A stretch of 64,000 bases of DNA from the NCBI GenBank assembly GCA_937997345.1, contig CALKTD010000023.1, positions 1 to 64,000 of the forward strand, given 5' to 3'. How positions within the stretch are numbered: position 1 is the first letter of the stretch; each line of letters starts with the position of its first letter. Both the position numbers and the translations under genes were made by a program. Shown here one piece after another: positions 5,910 through 15,527 of this stretch. The DNA comes from an uncultured Atopobium sp. Its GTDB lineage: Bacteria > Actinomycetota > Coriobacteriia > Coriobacteriales > Atopobiaceae. Below the pieces are notes generated by a model. That model was not told where the DNA came from and searched no databases. It worked only from the letters and a program-made list of their open reading frames with translations.

Positions 5910-8900
5910 GTGTCTACCGCTAAAAAGACTTCCCTCACCACGCCTCAGGCGCATACTGGACGCAGGACGTTCAGTAAGATTCCCGCAGCTATGGAGCTGC
6001 CAAATCTGATTTCTGTACAGAAGGAATCATTTGAGCGCTTTATGGGAGAGGGCCTTGCAGAGTCCTTCGCTGAGTTCTCGCCAATTGAGAACAGCGCTGG
6101 AACCATGCAGGTCACCTTTGGTGACCATCAGTTCGGCGACCCTGCCAATTCAATGGCCGAGTGTCGTGCAAAAGACATTTCATATCAAGCACCTCTTTTT
6201 GTTGACGTCCGTTTTGTCAACAAAGAGACTGGTGAGATGAAGGAGCAGCTTGTCTTCATGGGTGATTTCCCACTGATGACTGAGCGCGGTACCTTCATCA
6301 TCAACGGTTCTGAGCGCGTTGTGGTTTCACAGCTCGTTCGTTCGCCTGGCGTGTACTTCTCGTCAGAGATGGACAACGGTGTTCTGGTCCACAAGTCTCA
6401 GTTCATCCCTGCACGTGGTGCATGGCTTGAGTTTGAGGTTGATAAGCGCGGCCACCTGGTCGTCTCCATTGACCGCAAGCGTCGCCAGAGTGCTACCGTC
6501 TTCCTCCGTGCACTTGGCATTGCTGTTACCGATGACGAGATTCTCTCGCTCCTTGGTGATTCCGATGTTGTTCGCAACACACTTGAGCGTGACGTTGCAA
6601 CCACACGTGAGGATGCTCTTATCGAGATTTATCGTCGTCAGCGTCCAGGCGAGCCACCAACTGTTGACTCTGCCCGTTCTCTGCTTGACGGCCTCTTTTT
6701 CAACGAGCAGCGCTATGACCTTGCTCGCGTTGGTCGTTACAAGATCAACAAGAAGCTTGAGGAAGAGATTCCTGCAGACGTTCGTGTTCTTACCAAAGAG
6801 GACATCGTCGCAGCTCTTCAGTATCTTCTTGCTGTTCATGCAGGTGATGAGTCTAAGCACCTTGATGACATTGACCACTTTGGCAACCGCCGCGTCCGTA
6901 CCGTTGGTGAGCTGGTCCAGAACCAGTTCCGCATTGGTATGAGCCGCATGGAGCGTGTTGTTCGTGAGCGCATGGCATCTCAGGATGCAGACGACATTAC
7001 TCCACAGTCTCTGATCAACATCCGTCCAATTGTTGCTGCAATCAAGGAGTTCTTCGGTTCTTCTCAGCTTTCGCAGTTCATGGACCAGGCAAACCCACTT
7101 GCTGGTTTGACTCACAAGCGTCGTCTTTCTGCTCTGGGACCTGGCGGTCTTGCAGGACACAAGTCCGGCTCCAGCCGTCGTACCAACGTTCCTACCGCAG
7201 TCCGCGACGTTCACAACTCGCACTACTCCCGTATGTGCCCAATCGAGACTCCTGAGGGACCAAACATTGGTCTTATCGGCTCTTTGGCACTGTACGCTCA
7301 CGTAAATGAGTACGGTTTTATCGAGGCTCCTTATCGTAAGGTCACAGGCGGCGTTGTCTCTGACGACATTGTTTGGATGACTGCAGACGAGGAGGAGAAT
7401 CACATTATTGCTCCTGCTAACACCCCAATTGACCCTAAGTCTAAGAAGTTTGTTGAGGTTGACGCAGACGGCAAGATTGTTGATGCAGACCGCGTTATTG
7501 CACGTACCCGCGACTTCGATGGTTCCTTCGGTGCACCTGCACAGGTTCCTGTTGAGGACGTTGACTACATGGATGTTTCTCCACGTCAGCTTCTCTCCGT
7601 CGCAGCTAACCTCATTCCATTCCTTGAGCACGACGATGCAAAGCGTACCCTCATGGGTGCAAACATGCAGCGTCAGGCAGTGCCTCTGATTCAGTCCCAC
7701 GCTCCATTTGTTGGAACTGGTATGGAGGGCCGCGCAGCTCAGGACTCTGGTGAGCTTATTTGCGCAGAGTTTGCCGGCGAGGTCACCGAGGTTGATGCAG
7801 CTCACGTTGTCATCTACTCCGATGAGCACGGTTCTCAGCGCTACGATCTTCCTAAGTACGAGCGCTCCAACCAGTCCACTTGCATTAACCACCGTCCAAT
7901 CGTCACTGTCGGACAAAAGGTCGAGAAGGGCCAGCCAATCGCAGACGGTCCATCTGTTGACCACTCTGAGCTGGCACTTGGTGCAAACCTTACCGTTGCT
8001 TACATGCCATGGGAAGGCTACAACTACGAGGACGGTATTATCGTCTCCGAGCGTGTTGTTCAGGAAGACCTTCTGACCTCCGTTAACATTTCCCGCCACG
8101 AGATTGATGCTCGTGACACCAAGCTTGGTGCTGAGGAGATTACCCGCGAGATTCCAAACCTTGGTGAGGACATGCTCGCAAATCTCGACGATGACGGTAT
8201 CATTCGCATCGGCGCTGAGGTTGGCCCTGGCGATATTCTGGTTGGTAAGGTCACTCCTAAGGGTGAGACTGCTCTGACCGCAGAAGAGCGCCTGCTTCGC
8301 GCAATCTTTGGTGCTAAGGCACATGATGTTCGCGATACTTCCCTTAAGATGCCGCACGGCTCCTACGGCCGCGTTGTTGACGTTGTCCGCTTCAGCCGTG
8401 AGGCTGGAGACGACCTGCCTCCAGGAGTAAACGACCTGGTCCGCGTCTTTGTTGCTCAGCGCAGAAAGATCCAGCAGGGCGATAAGATCGCTGGTCGTCA
8501 CGGTAACAAGGGTGTTATTTGTAAGGTTCTCCCTGTTGAGGACATGCCTTACATGGCAGATGGTACCCCAGTAGACGTTATTCTCGACCCACTGGGCGTT
8601 CCTTCCCGTATGAACGTTGGTCAGCTGCTTGAGTGCCACCTTGGCTGGGGCGCTGCACACGGTTGGGATGACGACGACGTAGATTCTAAGCGTTATGTTG
8701 AGGGCCCAATTCCTGTTGCAACACCACTCTTTGACGGTGCTACTGATGAGTCCGTTGCAGAGATTGTTCGCCGCACCAACATCAACATGATCAACAAGGC
8801 TCTCAAGGAGTACGGCGAGGACATGCGTGAGGAGTTTGTTCCACAGCTCAATGAGCGTGGTAAGACTACCCTCTACGATGGTCGTACCGGCGAGGCTTTC

Positions 8901-9425
8901 AAGAGCCCAATTACCGTTGGTGTTTCTTACATCCTGAAGCTCGGCCACATGGTTGACGATAAGATCCACGCACGTTCAACTGGTCCTTACTCTCTTGTTA
9001 CTCAGCAGCCTCTGGGTGGTAAGGCTCAGTTCGGCGGTCAGCGCTTTGGTGAGATGGAGGTTTGGGCACTGTATGCATACGGTGCTGCTAACGTCCTCCA
9101 GGAGATCCTCACCGTTAAGTCTGACGATACCAACGGCCGTGTTAAGACCTATGAGTCCATTGTTAAGGGCGAGAACATTCCTACTGCAGGAATTCCTGAG
9201 TCCTTCAAGGTTCTGGTCAAAGAGATTCGCTCCCTGGCACTTGACATTGAGCCAATCTCCTATCGTAAGCGTGCAAATACCGCAAAGGTCACAGATCCTG
9301 AGGAGAAGAACGCTGTTGAGATCCTCAACGACCTTGGCTTTACTGAGGTAACCGCTTCCGACCTGTCCCAAGACGCTGAGGGTGCATCCGCACTTGTAGG
9401 CGACGCGACCACCGATAAGGAGTAG
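5910..9425 (+). CDS. rpoB: DNA-directed RNA polymerase subunit beta
   Basis: A 1171-residue beta subunit, which with beta' forms the RNA polymerase active centre. I place the start at GTG 5910 (VSTAKKTSLTT) because GAAGGAGG lies 8 bases upstream; an in-frame ATG at 5865 has no site and overlaps the leader. The rifampicin-binding cluster (FGSSQLSQFMDQ to HKRRLSALGPGG, about residues 383-410; H402, S407) is of the sensitive type. The catalytic-region motifs GRHGNKGVI and the C-terminal clamp segment GGKAQFGGQRFGEMEVWAL are present. Size matches actinobacterial RpoB. rpoC follows after five bases. Confidence 0.98.
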   Translation: MSTAKKTSLTTPQAHTGRRTFSKIPAAMELPNLISVQKESFERFMGEGLAESFAEFSPIENSAGTMQVTFGDHQFGDPANSMAECRAKDISYQAPLFVDVRFVNKETGEMKEQLVFMGDFPLMTERGTFIINGSERVVVSQLVRSPGVYFSSEMDNGVLVHKSQFIPARGAWLEFEVDKRGHLVVSIDRKRRQSATVFLRALGIAVTDDEILSLLGDSDVVRNTLERDVATTREDALIEIYRRQRPGEPPTVDSARSLLDGLFFNEQRYDLARVGRYKINKKLEEEIPADVRVLTKEDIVAALQYLLAVHAGDESKHLDDIDHFGNRRVRTVGELVQNQFRIGMSRMERVVRERMASQDADDITPQSLINIRPIVAAIKEFFGSSQLSQFMDQANPLAGLTHKRRLSALGPGGLAGHKSGSSRRTNVPTAVRDVHNSHYSRMCPIETPEGPNIGLIGSLALYAHVNEYGFIEAPYRKVTGGVVSDDIVWMTADEEENHIIAPANTPIDPKSKKFVEVDADGKIVDADRVIARTRDFDGSFGAPAQVPVEDVDYMDVSPRQLLSVAANLIPFLEHDDAKRTLMGANMQRQAVPLIQSHAPFVGTGMEGRAAQDSGELICAEFAGEVTEVDAAHVVIYSDEHGSQRYDLPKYERSNQSTCINHRPIVTVGQKVEKGQPIADGPSVDHSELALGANLTVAYMPWEGYNYEDGIIVSERVVQEDLLTSVNISRHEIDARDTKLGAEEITREIPNLGEDMLANLDDDGIIRIGAEVGPGDILVGKVTPKGETALTAEERLLRAIFGAKAHDVRDTSLKMPHGSYGRVVDVVRFSREAGDDLPPGVNDLVRVFVAQRRKIQQGDKIAGRHGNKGVICKVLPVEDMPYMADGTPVDVILDPLGVPSRMNVGQLLECHLGWGAAHGWDDDDVDSKRYVEGPIPVATPLFDGATDESVAEIVRRTNINMINKALKEYGEDMREEFVPQLNERGKTTLYDGRTGEAFKSPITVGVSYILKLGHMVDDKIHARSTGPYSLVTQQPLGGKAQFGGQRFGEMEVWALYAYGAANVLQEILTVKSDDTNGRVKTYESIVKGENIPTAGIPESFKVLVKEIRSLALDIEPISYRKRANTAKVTDPEEKNAVEILNDLGFTEVTASDLSQDAEGASALVGDATTDKE

Positions 9426-9430
9426 CGACT

Positions 9431-12400
9431 GTGGCAGATTTCGATTCCACTGAATTTGACGCTATTAAAATTTCTTTAGCGTCTGCTGATGATATCCGCG
9501 GTTGGTCCTACGGCGAGGTAAAAAAGCCTGAGACCATCAACTACCGTACTCTTAAGCCAGAAAAGGACGGCCTTTTCTGCGAGAAGATCTTTGGACCTGT
9601 GAGGGACTGGGAGTGCGCCTGCGGTAAGTACAAAGGCATTCGCTTCAAAGGCATTACCTGCGAGCGCTGCGGTGTTGAAGTAACCACCGCAAAGGTTCGT
9701 CGTGACCGCATGGGTCACATCGAGCTTGCTGCTCCTGTAAGCCACATCTGGTACTTTAAGAGTCCAACCAGCTTCCCTCTGGCACGACTTCTTGATATCA
9801 AGAGCAAAGACCTCGAGAAAGTCCTCTACTTTGCATCTTACGTAATCACCAGTGTTGACACTGAAGCACGTGAGGCTGATGTAGATGATCTTCGTGAGGA
9901 GCTTGCTGCAGACCTTGAAGAGCTCGACGCAGAGCGTGACGATCAGATTGCACGCCTTCGTGAGCAGGGCCAACCACAGGATGACGAGTTTGGCGATTTT
10001 GAGCCTCTGTCTGAGGATGAGATTCGTGCAGGCGTCGCTGATCTTGAGGAAGAGTACGAGGAAGAGAAGACACTTCGTCGTGAGGCTTTCGAGAAGTTCA
10101 TGCAGCTTGAGACCAGAGAGCTCATCTCCGATGAAGGTCTGTTCTCCGAGCTTAAGCGCTATTATGGCATCTACTTCAAGGGTGGCATGGGTGCAGAGGC
10201 AGTCCGCGACCTTCTCTCCAATATTGACCTTGAGAAAGAGGCTAAGGAGCTCCGCGCCATTATCGCCAATGAGGATGCTCAGAAGCAGAAGCGCGAGAAG
10301 GCTATTAAGCGCCTTGAGATTGTTGACGCCTTCCTTAAGGGCGGTAATGATCCAGCTAACATGATCCTTGACGTTGTACCAGTTATTCCACCTGATCTTC
10401 GTCCTATGGTTCAGCTTGATGGTGGCCGTTTTGCAGCTTCCGACTTAAACGATTTGTATCGTCGTGTTATTAACCGTAACAATCGTCTTAAGCGCCTGCT
10501 TGATCTTGAGGCACCTTCTATCATTGTTAACAATGAGAAGCGCATGCTTCAGGAGTCCGTTGATGCTCTGTTTGACAATGGTCGCCGTGGTCGTCCAGTC
10601 ACTGGTCGTGGTGGACGTCCTCTGAAGTCTCTTGCTGAGGCCCTTAAGGGTAAGCAGGGTCGTTTCCGTCAGAACCTGCTCGGTAAGCGTGTTGACTATT
10701 CTGGCCGTTCCGTCATTGTTGTTGACCCACACTTGAAGCTGCACCAGTGCGGTCTTCCATCCGCTATGGCACTTGAGCTCTTCAAGCCATTTGTCATGCG
10801 TCGTTTGGTTGAGCTCCGCAAGGTTGAAAACATTAAGGGCGCAAAGCGTGCTATTGACCGTGGTACTCCGGTTGTTTGGGACATTTTGGATGAGGTTATT
10901 CAGGATCGTCTTGTTCTTCTCAACCGCGCACCTACGCTTCACCGTCTGTCTATCCAGGCATTTGAGCCAGTCCTTATTGAGGGTAAGGCAATCCACCTGC
11001 ACCCACTGGTCTGCGCACCATTCAACGCAGACTTCGACGGCGACCAGATGTCTGTTCACGTGCCACTTTCTACTCAGGCACAGACAGAGGCTCGCATTCT
11101 GATGCTCTCCAGCAACAACCTCAGAAGCCCTGCTTCTGGTAAGGTTTTGACCGTTCCTTCTCAGGATATGGTCTTTGGTGTCTACTACCTTACTTCCGAG
11201 AAGACCGGTGCAGATGCTAAGACACTTACCTTCGCAAGCTTTGAGGATGCTCTCTTGGCAATTGAGGCTAACCGTGACCTTGATCTTCAGGCAAAGGTTG
11301 TTGTCCGCGTAAGCACCAAGGATGCAAACGTTGCTGATAGTGATCGCGCTATTTTCCGCGTTATGACTGGTCGTGGTCAGTATGAGGACCTGGATGTTAC
11401 TGACGGAACTAAGCGTTTTGAGACCACTGTTGGTCGTATTATCTTCAACCGTCAGTGCCTGCCAGAGGATTATCCATACATCAACTACAAGATGGTTAAG
11501 TCCGATATTGGTATTTTGGTCAACGATTGCTGCGACCGTTACCCAATGGCTGATGTTGAGCCAATTCTGGACAACATTAAGAAGACTGGCTTCCACTATG
11601 CAACACTTGCTGGTCTGACCGTTTCTGTTTGGGATGCTGTTATTCCTGAGCACAAGTCACAGCTTCTTCAGGAGGCACAAGATCGCGTCGATCAGATCAA
11701 CGAGTACTACGAGGACGGCTTCCTCTCCGAGCGAGAGCGTCACGTTGAGGTTGTTAACGCATGGACCGAGTGCACCGATCTTCTTGGCTCTGAGATGCTC
11801 GCAGGCTTTGCAGAGGACAACCCAATTTACATGATGGCTGACTCTGGAGCTCGTGGTTCTAAGACACAGCTTCGCCAGCTTGCTGGTATGCGAGGCCTGA
11901 TGGCGGATATGTCTGGTGAAACCATCGACCTTCCAATTAAGGCAAACTTCCGTGAGGGTCTTGAGCCTCTTGAGTACTTTATTTCTACTTACGGTGCTCG
12001 TAAGGGCCTGGTAGATACTGCATCTCATACCTCCGATTCTGGTTACCTGACTCGTCGACTTGTTGACGTTGCACAGGATGTCATTGTTCGTGAGGAGGAC
12101 TGCGGTACTGATGAGGCAGTTACGTATCCACTGATTAAGCCTGGTCAGACTTCTGTTGATACTGACCTAATTGGTCGCTGCACTCTTGATGATGTCTGCG
12201 ATCCAAACACTGGTGAGGTTCTTATCCCAGCTGGTGGCTATGTTGAGTCCAAGCAGGATCTTGAGCGCCTTGTTGAGCATGGCCTTGCTAAGGTTCAGCT
12301 CCGTGCGCTTCTGACCTGTAAGTCTAAGTACGGCGTTTGCCAGAAGTGCTACGGTTGGGATCTTTCCACCCGTCGCCCCGTCAATATTGGTACTGCAGTT

Positions 12401-13858
12401 GGTATTATCGCAGCTCAGTCCATTGGTGAGCCTGGTACCCAGTTGACTATGCGTACCATTCACTCCGGTGGTGTTGCAGGTGCAGACGATATTACGCAGG
12501 GTCTTCCTACTGTTGCTCGTATGTTCGACGTTGTCGGCAACGTCAACGAGAAGATTCTTGGTCGTGAGGCTGACCTGGCTCCAGTTTCTGGTGTTCTTCA
12601 CATCACTCCAGAGACTACCGAGTACCTGCTGCGTATTGTTGACGCGGATGATGCTTCCCGTGTCATCGAGGAGTGGCGTGTACCTGCATCCGTCCGCTTT
12701 ATGCCTGGCATTGAGGACGGCGTTGTTGTTCGTGCTGGTGATCAGATTACCCGCGGCTTCGTCAACTTCCGTATGCTCCGTCGACTCACCGATATTGAGT
12801 CCACTATGCACACCTTCGTTGAGTCTGTTAAGGATGTTTATACCTCTCAGGGTGTAGAACTCAACGATAAGCACATCGAGGTTATCGCACGTCAGATGCT
12901 TCGCCGTGTTCAGGTTACCAACCCGGGTGACTCTTCGTATCTGCTTGGTCAGTATGTGGATCGTTACGTTTTCGCAGAGACTGTCCAGAACATTGCCCTT
13001 GCTGGTGGTACTCCACCAGAGGCAGAGCCAGCAATCCTTGGTACTCTGAAGGTTGCAAGCTCTATTGATTCTTGGCTTTCCAGCGCATCGTTTATCCGTA
13101 CTGCAGGTGTTCTTACCTCTGCAGCTATCGAAGGCGATGTTGACCACCTGCTTGACCTTAAGTCCAACGTTATTGTTGGTAAGCAGATTCCTGCAGGTAC
13201 CGGTCTCTCTGCATACAGCGATGTTGAGCTTACGTACCATGGCACTAAGATTGATGGCCCAACATCTTCTCTTGCTAAGTCTCTTCCAGACTGGGCACCA
13301 GCAGAGCTCAAGGACATCGAGGAGCAGCTTCCTAAGCAGCTTGATTGGGTCAACGAGGACTACAACGGTGGCGTTTACTCCAAGAATGGCCGCACGCTTT
13401 CTAGCGAGGACGCAAAGCTTTACCTCTTTGATGATCTTGGTGTGTCACAGCGTTGGACCAACAAGTTCAGCGAGGTTGGCATTGAGACCGTAGGCGATCT
13501 TATTGGTAAGACCGAGGAAGACTTGCTTCGCATCGATGGTATTGGTGCAAAGGCAATCGAGGAGCTTCGCGATGGTCTTGAGGCTCGTAACCTCCTCTAC
13601 ATCCTTGAGCCAGAAGAGGATGAGGCAGATTCTGAGGATCTTTCTCAGCTGCTCAACATGGTCTTCTCGCCAGAAGGCGATGGTGGTCTGATGCTGGGCT
13701 CTGCAGCTCCATCTGCTCACTCTGATTACACTGAGACACTCATTGGTTCTTCTTCTGATGAGGTTAGCCCTGATGTAATTAACGAGGACCTTAGTTCTCT
13801 GGATGATCTTCTCAATCAGGTTGTTCGTATGGATACTGAGGCAGGGGATGACGAGTAA
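9431..13858 (+). CDS. rpoC: DNA-directed RNA polymerase subunit beta' with alpha-CTD-like C-terminal extension
   Basis: A 1475-residue beta' subunit starting at GTG 9431 (AAGGAG at 9418-9423). The N-terminal zinc ribbon CACGKYKG...CERCG, the Mg-binding NADFDGD (D534, D536, D538), the second zinc site ending CKSKYGVCQKC and the AAQSIGEPGTQLTMRTIH trigger-loop region are all normal. After the usual end IPAGTG (residues 1253-1258) come about 217 extra residues. Within them, residues about 1336-1390 form a helix-hairpin-helix unit that aligns without gaps to the RpoA C-terminal domain: R1341, N1344, G1372, K1374 match R262, N265, G293, K295 of the RpoA in this window. An acidic Ser/Asp-rich tail (about 1391-1475) ends the protein. 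Sequence and composition are continuous, so I see no frameshift. Confidence 0.97.
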   Translation: MADFDSTEFDAIKISLASADDIRGWSYGEVKKPETINYRTLKPEKDGLFCEKIFGPVRDWECACGKYKGIRFKGITCERCGVEVTTAKVRRDRMGHIELAAPVSHIWYFKSPTSFPLARLLDIKSKDLEKVLYFASYVITSVDTEAREADVDDLREELAADLEELDAERDDQIARLREQGQPQDDEFGDFEPLSEDEIRAGVADLEEEYEEEKTLRREAFEKFMQLETRELISDEGLFSELKRYYGIYFKGGMGAEAVRDLLSNIDLEKEAKELRAIIANEDAQKQKREKAIKRLEIVDAFLKGGNDPANMILDVVPVIPPDLRPMVQLDGGRFAASDLNDLYRRVINRNNRLKRLLDLEAPSIIVNNEKRMLQESVDALFDNGRRGRPVTGRGGRPLKSLAEALKGKQGRFRQNLLGKRVDYSGRSVIVVDPHLKLHQCGLPSAMALELFKPFVMRRLVELRKVENIKGAKRAIDRGTPVVWDILDEVIQDRLVLLNRAPTLHRLSIQAFEPVLIEGKAIHLHPLVCAPFNADFDGDQMSVHVPLSTQAQTEARILMLSSNNLRSPASGKVLTVPSQDMVFGVYYLTSEKTGADAKTLTFASFEDALLAIEANRDLDLQAKVVVRVSTKDANVADSDRAIFRVMTGRGQYEDLDVTDGTKRFETTVGRIIFNRQCLPEDYPYINYKMVKSDIGILVNDCCDRYPMADVEPILDNIKKTGFHYATLAGLTVSVWDAVIPEHKSQLLQEAQDRVDQINEYYEDGFLSERERHVEVVNAWTECTDLLGSEMLAGFAEDNPIYMMADSGARGSKTQLRQLAGMRGLMADMSGETIDLPIKANFREGLEPLEYFISTYGARKGLVDTASHTSDSGYLTRRLVDVAQDVIVREEDCGTDEAVTYPLIKPGQTSVDTDLIGRCTLDDVCDPNTGEVLIPAGGYVESKQDLERLVEHGLAKVQLRALLTCKSKYGVCQKCYGWDLSTRRPVNIGTAVGIIAAQSIGEPGTQLTMRTIHSGGVAGADDITQGLPTVARMFDVVGNVNEKILGREADLAPVSGVLHITPETTEYLLRIVDADDASRVIEEWRVPASVRFMPGIEDGVVVRAGDQITRGFVNFRMLRRLTDIESTMHTFVESVKDVYTSQGVELNDKHIEVIARQMLRRVQVTNPGDSSYLLGQYVDRYVFAETVQNIALAGGTPPEAEPAILGTLKVASSIDSWLSSASFIRTAGVLTSAAIEGDVDHLLDLKSNVIVGKQIPAGTGLSAYSDVELTYHGTKIDGPTSSLAKSLPDWAPAELKDIEEQLPKQLDWVNEDYNGGVYSKNGRTLSSEDAKLYLFDDLGVSQRWTNKFSEVGIETVGDLIGKTEEDLLRIDGIGAKAIEELRDGLEARNLLYILEPEEDEADSEDLSQLLNMVFSPEGDGGLMLGSAAPSAHSDYTETLIGSSSDEVSPDVINEDLSSLDDLLNQVVRMDTEAGDDE

Positions 13859-13906
13859 GTAGTCTCGTCTGATACATCAAATTTTTTCGGAGATTGCCTC
13901 CGATAC

Positions 13907-13945
13907 AAAAGAGGACTTCGGCTGTTAGCTGGAGTCCTCTTTTTA
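13907..13945 (+). terminator. Terminator after rpoC
   Basis: AAAGAGGACT (13908-13917) pairs with AGTCCTCTTT (13933-13942), then T-rich sequence. A smaller hairpin, TCGGAG/CTCCGA, lies just before it (13887-13903). Confidence 0.9.
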
Positions 13946-13987
13946 TTTGTATCTAATGATGTGTAGTCGGTATATACTAAGATGCGT

Positions 13988-14102
13988 TACAAACAATATT
14001 TTGCGAGAAGCTTTGTGTACTCAGAGCTTTGAGTTGTAAAGAGTAGGAAGTATCATGACTGATCATTCTCACGAGTGTGAGCATACAAACAATATTTGCG
14101 AG
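13988..14102. repeat. Duplicated operator-like sequence at arsR
   Basis: TACAAACAATATTTTGCGAG (about 13988-14007) is repeated as TACAAACAATATTTGCGAG (about 14084-14102), one base shorter. The first copy is in the leader, the second inside the first codons of arsR. The AT-rich, partly palindromic core resembles ArsR/SmtB operators. Confidence 0.5.
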
Positions 14103-14423
14103 TGCGTTTCTGAAGAACAACTACACGAGTTTCTCACTAATGACGATATCATTTATGATGCCACTCAAATTTATGACGCGCTTTCTGACTTTACACGTTT
14201 CCAGATTTTGGGAGCTCTTCTATTGGGCGAGAAGAGCGTAACTGAACTGCAGGAGCTTCTCTCTGTTTCTCAGTCTGCTACTTCTCATCAGCTCCGCCTT
14301 CTGCGTGATCGTGGTCTGGTAACTGCAAAAAGAGATGGTCGTCGCGTCATTTATTCTCTTGCTGATGATCATGTCATTACGCTTATTAGTGTTGGTCTTG
14401 CTCACGCTGCACATCAGCACTAA
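14055..14423 (+). CDS. ArsR/SmtB-family metal-sensing repressor
   Basis: A 122-residue winged-helix repressor that should leave DNA on metal binding. The recognition helix is LLSVSQSATSHQLRLLRDRGLV, followed by the wing KRDGRRVIYSL. The alpha-5 site is complete for zinc sensing: D104, H106, H117 and H120 have the SmtB spacing (SmtB has Glu at 120). The N-terminus has HSHECEH and CEC (C8, C15, C17), like the CadC alpha-3N site for Cd/Pb/Zn, so it may bind two kinds of metal. No metal transporter lies next to it; the target may be distant or only itself. Zn or Cd sensing is inference. Confidence 0.88.
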   Translation: MTDHSHECEHTNNICECVSEEQLHEFLTNDDIIYDATQIYDALSDFTRFQILGALLLGEKSVTELQELLSVSQSATSHQLRLLRDRGLVTAKRDGRRVIYSLADDHVITLISVGLAHAAHQH

Positions 14424-14486
14424 GACATTAGAAGCCTTTGGTCGTCTTGTTCTTCAACGAGCAATAAATTTTTTGATTGATACCGT

Positions 14487-15362
14487 ATGCTAAGTCTTCA
14501 GCGCATAGATGGAAGAAATATATGGGACATTCTTAAGCTTAAGGTGTCCAAAGAGCAGCAAAGTTATGTTGCCGGCAATGATGTAAGTCTTATCGAAGCC
14601 TATATTTCTAAGACAGAAAACGGACAGATCTTTCCCTTCGGTATATACAAAGATGATGTACCGGTAGGTTTTTTAATGATTGGTTTTGGTACAGACAGCA
14701 GTTGGGAGGACGCTCCAGCAATAGCTCAAAATAACTACGATCTCCGACGCTTGATGATTGATACAAAGTATCAAGGCAGGGGATACGCTAAAGAAGCACT
14801 CAACCTTGCGTTGGAGTTTATGCGCACTTTTCCTTGTGGAAGAGCAGAGTATTGTTGGCTTTCTTATGAGCCTGAAAATACAGCTGCTCGGGATCTCTAT
14901 CGTTCGTTTGGATTTGTTGAGACGGGCGAGAAGGACGGCGAAGAATTGATCGCCGTTTTGAAGTTGGTCTCAGATGTATCTGAAGTATCCAGCACTAAGG
15001 AACTTTTCGACAACGATGCGGTATTTTCTTCTGACAATGAAGAACTTCTCGCTCAGTTCTTTCAAGCGGAAAATATGCGCGATTGGGAAACGTACGAGAC
15101 ATTTCTTGCCAAGGATGTTGTTTGGGAACTTCGAGAAGCTGGGCAAACTAAGATAATTCAAGGCAAGTGCGCCTATATGAACTGTATTCGTTCGGCGTAC
15201 AGGGGGAGTAATGCAACGTTTAGCTGCGAAGGCCTGTATACAGGAGCCGATAATTCATGCCTTGCCGCTATGCTTCTAAGCGATGCGGGTACACGTTCAT
15301 GTGATATGTTTTGGTTTGAAGACGGAAAGATTGTCTTTGAGCTTGAGGTTATTTTGGGCTAA
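14487..15362 (+). CDS. GNAT-family acetyltransferase with C-terminal NTF2-like region
   Basis: A 291-residue protein. Residues 1-160 form a GCN5-type N-acetyltransferase resembling the spermine/spermidine acetyltransferase group: SLIEAYISKTENGQIFPFGIY, acetyl-CoA motif RRLMIDTKYQGRGYAKEAL, and the NTAARDLYRSFGFVETG end motif. Residues about 180-291 look like a SnoaL/NTF2-like fold (AENMRDWETYETFLAKDVVWELRE), a common small-molecule-binding module. A weak ribosome site precedes the ATG. It follows arsR by 63 bases and may be co-transcribed. The substrate cannot be read from sequence; polyamine is a guess. Confidence 0.75.
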   Translation: MLSLQRIDGRNIWDILKLKVSKEQQSYVAGNDVSLIEAYISKTENGQIFPFGIYKDDVPVGFLMIGFGTDSSWEDAPAIAQNNYDLRRLMIDTKYQGRGYAKEALNLALEFMRTFPCGRAEYCWLSYEPENTAARDLYRSFGFVETGEKDGEELIAVLKLVSDVSEVSSTKELFDNDAVFSSDNEELLAQFFQAENMRDWETYETFLAKDVVWELREAGQTKIIQGKCAYMNCIRSAYRGSNATFSCEGLYTGADNSCLAAMLLSDAGTRSCDMFWFEDGKIVFELEVILG

Positions 15363-15527
15363 GTTAAATAGATTGATTCGTATCCGTTTACCGAAATAGT
15401 TAATACGTTTATCGAATTTTATTCATCATTTTCGAAATTAAGTTTAATTTGGCGATATGAATAGTATTGGTTAAACGAATAGGATAGTTGGGATGGATTG
15501 ATTAGTATGTAGAACGGTGAAGTAAGG

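Noticed and set aside
6363..8969. An 868-codon open frame on the minus strand opposite rpoB, and similar long ones opposite rpoC, nrdD, fusA and rpoA.
   Set aside because: They mirror strongly biased codons of highly expressed genes (stop codons on the opposite strand are rare for that reason), have Asn/Leu/Val-rich low-quality sequence, no family motif and no ribosome site.
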